Source: Thermus sp. JCM 17653
GTDB lineage: Bacteria; Deinococcota; Deinococci; Deinococcales; Thermaceae
Length of the DNA: 7,182 nucleotides
Assembly (NCBI GenBank): GCA_001311585.1
Contig: BBBN01000076.1
Location: forward strand, 1-7,182
Reading direction: 5' to 3'
Shown here: one piece after another, positions 6,798-7,182 of the stretch
Numbering within the stretch: the stretch's first letter is position 1
Layout of the letters: the number at the start of each line of letters is the position of its first letter
The notes under the pieces: generated by a model
Told to the model about the DNA's origin: nothing
Seen by the model: only the letters and a program-made list of their open reading frames with translations
Databases searched by the model: none
Translations under genes and position numbers: made by a program

Positions 6798-7182
6798 ATG
6801 GACGCCTTGCCCGTCTCCCCCCTAAGCGTTTTCCTCTATGCCCTCCTCACCGCCATCGCCACAGGCCTTGGGGCCCTCCCCTTTCTCTTTACCCAGAAGG
6901 TCCTAAGCCGGCACCTGGGCCTGGCCAACGCCGCCGCCGCCGGCTCATGCTGGCCGCCAGCTTTGGCCTCATCTACGAAGGGGTCCATTACAGCCTGGGC
7001 CGAGCCCTTCTTGGGGTCTTGCTGGGGCTTTTCTTCATCCAGCTCTCCCACCGCTACCTCGAGGGCCGGGAGGTGAACTTCGGCACCCTAAACGGCCTGG
7101 ACGCCCGCAAGGCCCTTATGATCGTGGGCATCATGACCCTCCACTCCTTCGCCGAGGGGGTGGGGGTAGGGGTGGCTTTCGG
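6798..7182 (+). CDS. ZIP-family metal transporter (GufA/ZupT-like), N-terminal part, reading frame broken once
   Basis: A membrane carrier for divalent metal, most often zinc uptake. The window holds about the first 128 residues and the gene runs off the end. Seen: a first hydrophobic helix (VFLYALLTAIATGLGALPF), a second (NAAAAGLMLAASFGLIYEG, after repair), a third (LLGVLLGLFFIQL), and the ZIP metal-site helix with H116-S-F-A-E120-G in TLHSFAEGVGVGVAF, the family's HNxxEG signature with S for N. One base is missing near 6942-6945; adding it turns AGSCWPP into AGLMLAA and keeps the frame open to the window end. ATG at 6798 is chosen over upstream start codons in the same frame because these lie inside the promoter and operator. 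The palindrome in front suggests repression when metal is sufficient. The loop after the third helix (LEGREVNFGTLNGLDARK) is short and not histidine-rich. Confidence 0.88.

Noticed and set aside
1..7182. CRISPR array, tRNA, rRNA, riboswitch, phage or toxin-antitoxin genes
   Set aside because: No regularly spaced repeats, no cloverleaf or rRNA-like strings, and every stretch over 200 bases is covered by a recognised metabolic or transport gene.

Overview
The window is very GC-rich, with codon third positions dominated by G and C, strong AAGGAGGTG-type or leaderless gene starts, and proteins rich in L, A, G, R and E. Together with a MoaD-like protein carrying the C-terminal extension known from Thermus thermophilus, this points to a Thermus or close relative (Deinococcus-Thermus, thermophile). 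The genus is an inference from style and gene content, not from a marker gene.

Layout, left to right: the 3' end of a zeta-crystallin-type quinone oxidoreductase (+); a PfkB-family sugar kinase (-), tail to tail with it; a divergent promoter region; a tungsten-type aldehyde:ferredoxin oxidoreductase (AOR, +) ended by a strong hairpin; a two-domain MoaD-like sulfur-carrier protein (+); a 172-bp gene-free stretch full of inverted repeats; an operon on the minus strand of a DUF4388 protein followed by an AGCS-family Na+:amino-acid symporter; then, on the plus strand, an Est30-like alpha/beta hydrolase and the start of a ZIP metal transporter, whose promoter is covered by a palindrome that looks like a metal-responsive operator.

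Six of the eight genes can be read only by joining reading frames. I count 14 frame breaks in 7.2 kb, most of them explained by loss of one G or C next to a G/C run. In every case the joined protein is of normal family length with all motifs in register. The simplest explanation is indel errors in the consensus sequence, not mass gene decay. CDS coordinates below therefore span the reconstructed genes.

Functionally, the AOR and MoaD-like genes form a plausible aldehyde-oxidation and tungstopterin-maturation pair. The rest is ordinary transport and metabolism. I see no CRISPR array, rRNA, tRNA, intact transposase or phage gene. The most interesting items are the MoaD-like protein with two glycine tails, the ZIP operator, and the structured gene-free element between moaD-like and the symporter.
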